Origin: an uncultured Eubacteriales bacterium
Lineage (GTDB): Bacteria; Bacillota; Clostridia; Oscillospirales; Acutalibacteraceae
Length of the DNA stretch: 33,154 bases
Direction: 5' to 3'
Assembly (NCBI GenBank): GCA_934445015.1
Contig: CAKSDJ010000012.1
Coordinates: 1 to 33,154 of the forward strand
Shown: positions 32,002 to 33,154 of the stretch, one piece after another
Position numbering within the stretch: position 1 is the stretch's first letter
Layout: each line of letters opens with the position of its first letter
Notes under the pieces: model-generated
Told to the model about the DNA's origin: nothing
The model's database searches: none
Seen by the model: the letters and a program-made list of their open reading frames with translations, nothing else
Program-made: the position numbers and the translations under genes

Positions 32002-32185
32002 TTTTAAAACTCCTTAAAATAAAAAAGTGTGCCTCATAAGAGACACACCGAAAAAGTGAAGTCTCTTATTATTGTTGTCACACAATTTCATCATCCCCAA
32101 AGAGAATTGATTAAAAAGAGAAACACTTTTTACCAAAGTATGTTTCTCAATGGGGGAATATTTATTCGGATGAAATTATGTGACA
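32002..32185 (-). promoter_or_regulatory. Structured 5' leader with terminator/antiterminator (candidate riboswitch or attenuator)
   Basis: From the predicted +1 near 32184, the RNA folds as a rod: 17-bp closing stem (32169-32185 with 32076-32092, one wobble), then CCCCA/UGGGG, AUUGA/UCAAU, and an apical GAGAAAC/GUUUCUC stem. Downstream, a 9-bp antiterminator (32061-32069 with 32036-32044) excludes the terminator at 32027-32048. UCUCUU occurs three times in this RNA, giving alternative partners for the antiterminator arm. No known riboswitch class was recognised. Confidence 0.6.
32018..32048 (-). terminator. Leader terminator (attenuator) before lipoprotein gene
   Basis: RNA GUGUGUCUC / GAGGCACAC (9 bp with one G-U, UUAU loop, 32048-32027) followed by UUUUUUAUUUU, ending just before AAGGAG. 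It shares bases 32036-32044 with the competing antiterminator stem. Confidence 0.75.
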
Positions 32186-32190
32186 GGGTT

Positions 32191-32219
32191 ATTATACCAC
32201 ATAATCTGAATTTATACAA
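32191..32219 (-). promoter_or_regulatory. Promoter of the leader-lipoprotein transcript
   Basis: On the minus strand: TTGTAT (32219-32214), 17 bp, TATAAT (32196-32191). The start would fall at about 32184, exactly where the closing stem of the leader begins. Confidence 0.75.
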
Positions 32220-32255
32220 GGTATTTATTTTTTTACCTTAAAAACGGTTATATTA

Positions 32256-32284
32256 AAAAAAGTCCGCTGCGTGCGGACTTTTTT
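32256..32284 (-). terminator. Intrinsic terminator of rnpB
   Basis: AAAAGTCCGC / GCGGACTTTT with a 5-base loop, followed on the minus strand by TTTTTTT, beginning 4-5 bases after the RNase P RNA 3' end. Confidence 0.92.
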
Positions 32285-32287
32285 AAT

Positions 32288-32612
32288 GCGAGTCGGTCTG
32301 TAAGCCGAGTTCTGTCTTGCACGGTTATCTATCTCGACATACAGTCGCCTGTATGCTCAAGCCGCTTTTTGTGGCACATCGGGCAAATGTATAGCCACGA
32401 TCAGCGTTGCTCCGAATAGGGTTTACAGTACCGATACATCTCTGTTCGGCAGGTGAGCTCTTACCTCGCCTTTCCACCCTTACCGATAAAATCGGCGGTA
32501 TATCTCTGTTGCACTATCCCTAAGGTCACCCTCGGCAGCCGTTAGCTGCTATTCCGCCCTGCGGGGCTCGGACTTTCCTCACACTATGTGCGCAACCGTG
32601 AAACCGACTCGC
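32288..32612 (-). ncRNA. rnpB: RNase P RNA
   Basis: The catalytic RNA of RNase P, which matures tRNA 5' ends. The minus strand shows the universal core: GTGAGGAAAGTCCGAGC near the 5' end, GGTGACCTTAGGGATAGTGC and AACAGAGATATACCGCC in the middle, AAGGGTGGAAAGGCGAGG, and GACAGAACTCGGCTTACAGA at the 3' end. GCGAGTCGG at the 5' end pairs with CCGACTCGC at the 3' end (P1). The length is about 325 nt. The architecture looks like the ancestral A type rather than Bacillus B type. It has its own promoter and terminator. Confidence 0.96.
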
Positions 32613-32618
32613 AAAAAC

Positions 32619-32647
32619 ATTTTACCACAAATTTTAATTTGTGTCAA
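32619..32647 (-). promoter_or_regulatory. Promoter of rnpB
   Basis: On the minus strand: TTGACA (32647-32642), 17 bp, TAAAAT (32624-32619), about 7 bp before the RNA 5' end. The spacer contains an A/T-rich inverted repeat (CACAAAT...ATTTGTG). Confidence 0.85.
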
Positions 32648-32709
32648 AGCCCCAAAACGCGAATAATATGTTAAAGATAAAAAAACATTTAAAACGGGGG
32701 CTTTTTTGT

Positions 32710-33154
32710 ATGAAAAATGAGTATCCTAAATATTTTTTGGGGGCAAATTCGTGCGAAGGGTTTGTATCACACTTCGGCGAATGTTTTGATTTTCGTGACG
32801 GTTGGCGCGGCATAATCATAAAAGGCGGACCCGGAACGGGCAAATCGTCTTTTATGAAAAAAATCGCCGCAAAAATTTCGGAACACGGTTACGATGTGCA
32901 GTTGTGTCCCTGCTCGTCAGACCCGAAATCGCTTGACGCCGTTATTATTAAGGACAAAAAAGTTGCCTTAATGGACGGCACGGCGCCGCACGTGGTTGAA
33001 CCCGTATACCCGGGTGCGTGTGAAGAAATTGTTAATTTAGGTGAGTTTTGGAACGGCAGAATTCTGCGTAAAAACGCAAGTGAAATAATTGACGTTACTG
33101 ATATCAATAAAGGATTACACAAAACAGCAAGCGGTTATATTGCCGCTGCAGGCG
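32710..33154 (+). CDS. P-loop ATPase-like protein (PRK06851-type), C-terminus cut by window edge
   Basis: An open frame from the ATG 32710 runs off the right edge with 148 codons visible. GGGGG lies eight bases before the ATG. The start (EYPKYFLGANSCEGFVSHFG) and the Walker A loop GGPGTGKSS at residues 39-47 resemble the PRK06851 family of uncharacterised clostridial ATPases, normally ~370 residues. A CPCSSDPKSLDAVII segment and VALMDGTAPHVVEP, possibly a Walker-B-like strand, follow. The function is unknown; the family link rests on memory of the N-terminal pattern. It is divergent from rnpB across ~97 bp. Confidence 0.78.
   Translation, partial: MKNEYPKYFLGANSCEGFVSHFGECFDFRDGWRGIIIKGGPGTGKSSFMKKIAAKISEHGYDVQLCPCSSDPKSLDAVIIKDKKVALMDGTAPHVVEPVYPGACEEIVNLGEFWNGRILRKNASEIIDVTDINKGLHKTASGYIAAAG

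Noticed and set aside
32076..32185. 6S RNA
   Set aside because: The rod shape is suggestive, but the RNA continues into a terminator/antiterminator directly before a ribosome binding site, which fits a cis leader better.
32625..32641. Inverted repeat in the rnpB promoter spacer as an operator
   Set aside because: Short and A/T-rich; likely chance, and rnpB is normally constitutive.

Overview
The window looks like a chromosomal stretch of a monoderm, anaerobic Clostridia-type Firmicute, probably a gut Oscillospirales/Ruminococcaceae-like organism. This is inferred from gene content (DnaD plus DnaI/DnaC-type loader, RqcH, YhaM, TrmK, class B sortase, lipoproteins), strong -35/-10 promoters with 17-bp spacing, purine-rich ribosome binding sites, and intracellular plant-glycan hydrolases. 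No tRNA, CRISPR array, insertion sequence or prophage was recognised.

Layout. (1) 1-4450 (-): a very long secreted surface protein, cut by the left edge, with three tandem ~360-residue beta-helix-like modules. (2) 4750-6645 (-): helicase-loading pair dnaC/dnaD. (3) 6849-6966 (-): a solitary 5S rRNA with its own consensus promoter and terminator. (4) 7055-12706 (-): a housekeeping operon purA - yhaM - DUF1858 - trmK - rqcH - TIM-barrel isomerase. (5) 12802-18354 (-): alpha/beta hydrolase - membrane-anchored MurF - Ddl - CDF metal exporter - lipoprotein. (6) 18459-20276 (+): two half-size TauE/SafE proteins, lexA behind an SOS box, and rnhA. (7) 20391-21989 (-): an Lnt-type nitrilase. (8) 22155-25001 (+): GH127 and a NodB-like deacetylase, convergent with (9) serS - sortase B - SGNH hydrolase - GH78 (30018 to 25063, -). 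(10) 30125-32201: a small orphan gene, a decayed membrane-protein fragment, an XRE regulator with palindromic operators, a large nested hairpin, and a lipoprotein behind a long structured leader. (11) 32288-32612 (-): RNase P RNA. (12) 32710 onward (+): a P-loop protein cut by the right edge.

How the parts fit. GH127, GH78, the SGNH hydrolase and the NodB-like protein form a small intracellular locus that probably finishes arabinose- and rhamnose-containing plant oligosaccharides; no transporter is present here. MurF and Ddl make and attach the D-Ala-D-Ala dipeptide of the wall precursor, and the linked hydrolase and CDF protein share their transcript.

The most unusual parts are non-coding. 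Upstream of the 31231-32001 lipoprotein lies a riboswitch-like leader: a long rod-shaped domain starting at the predicted +1, followed by mutually exclusive antiterminator and terminator hairpins. Next to it is an XRE switch with two divergent promoters whose -35 boxes overlap; one promoter drives a transcript with no convincing ORF that carries an 18-bp-stem hairpin and runs antisense into the lipoprotein gene. A 19-bp element is also shared by the surface-protein promoter and the lnt/GH127 divergent promoter.
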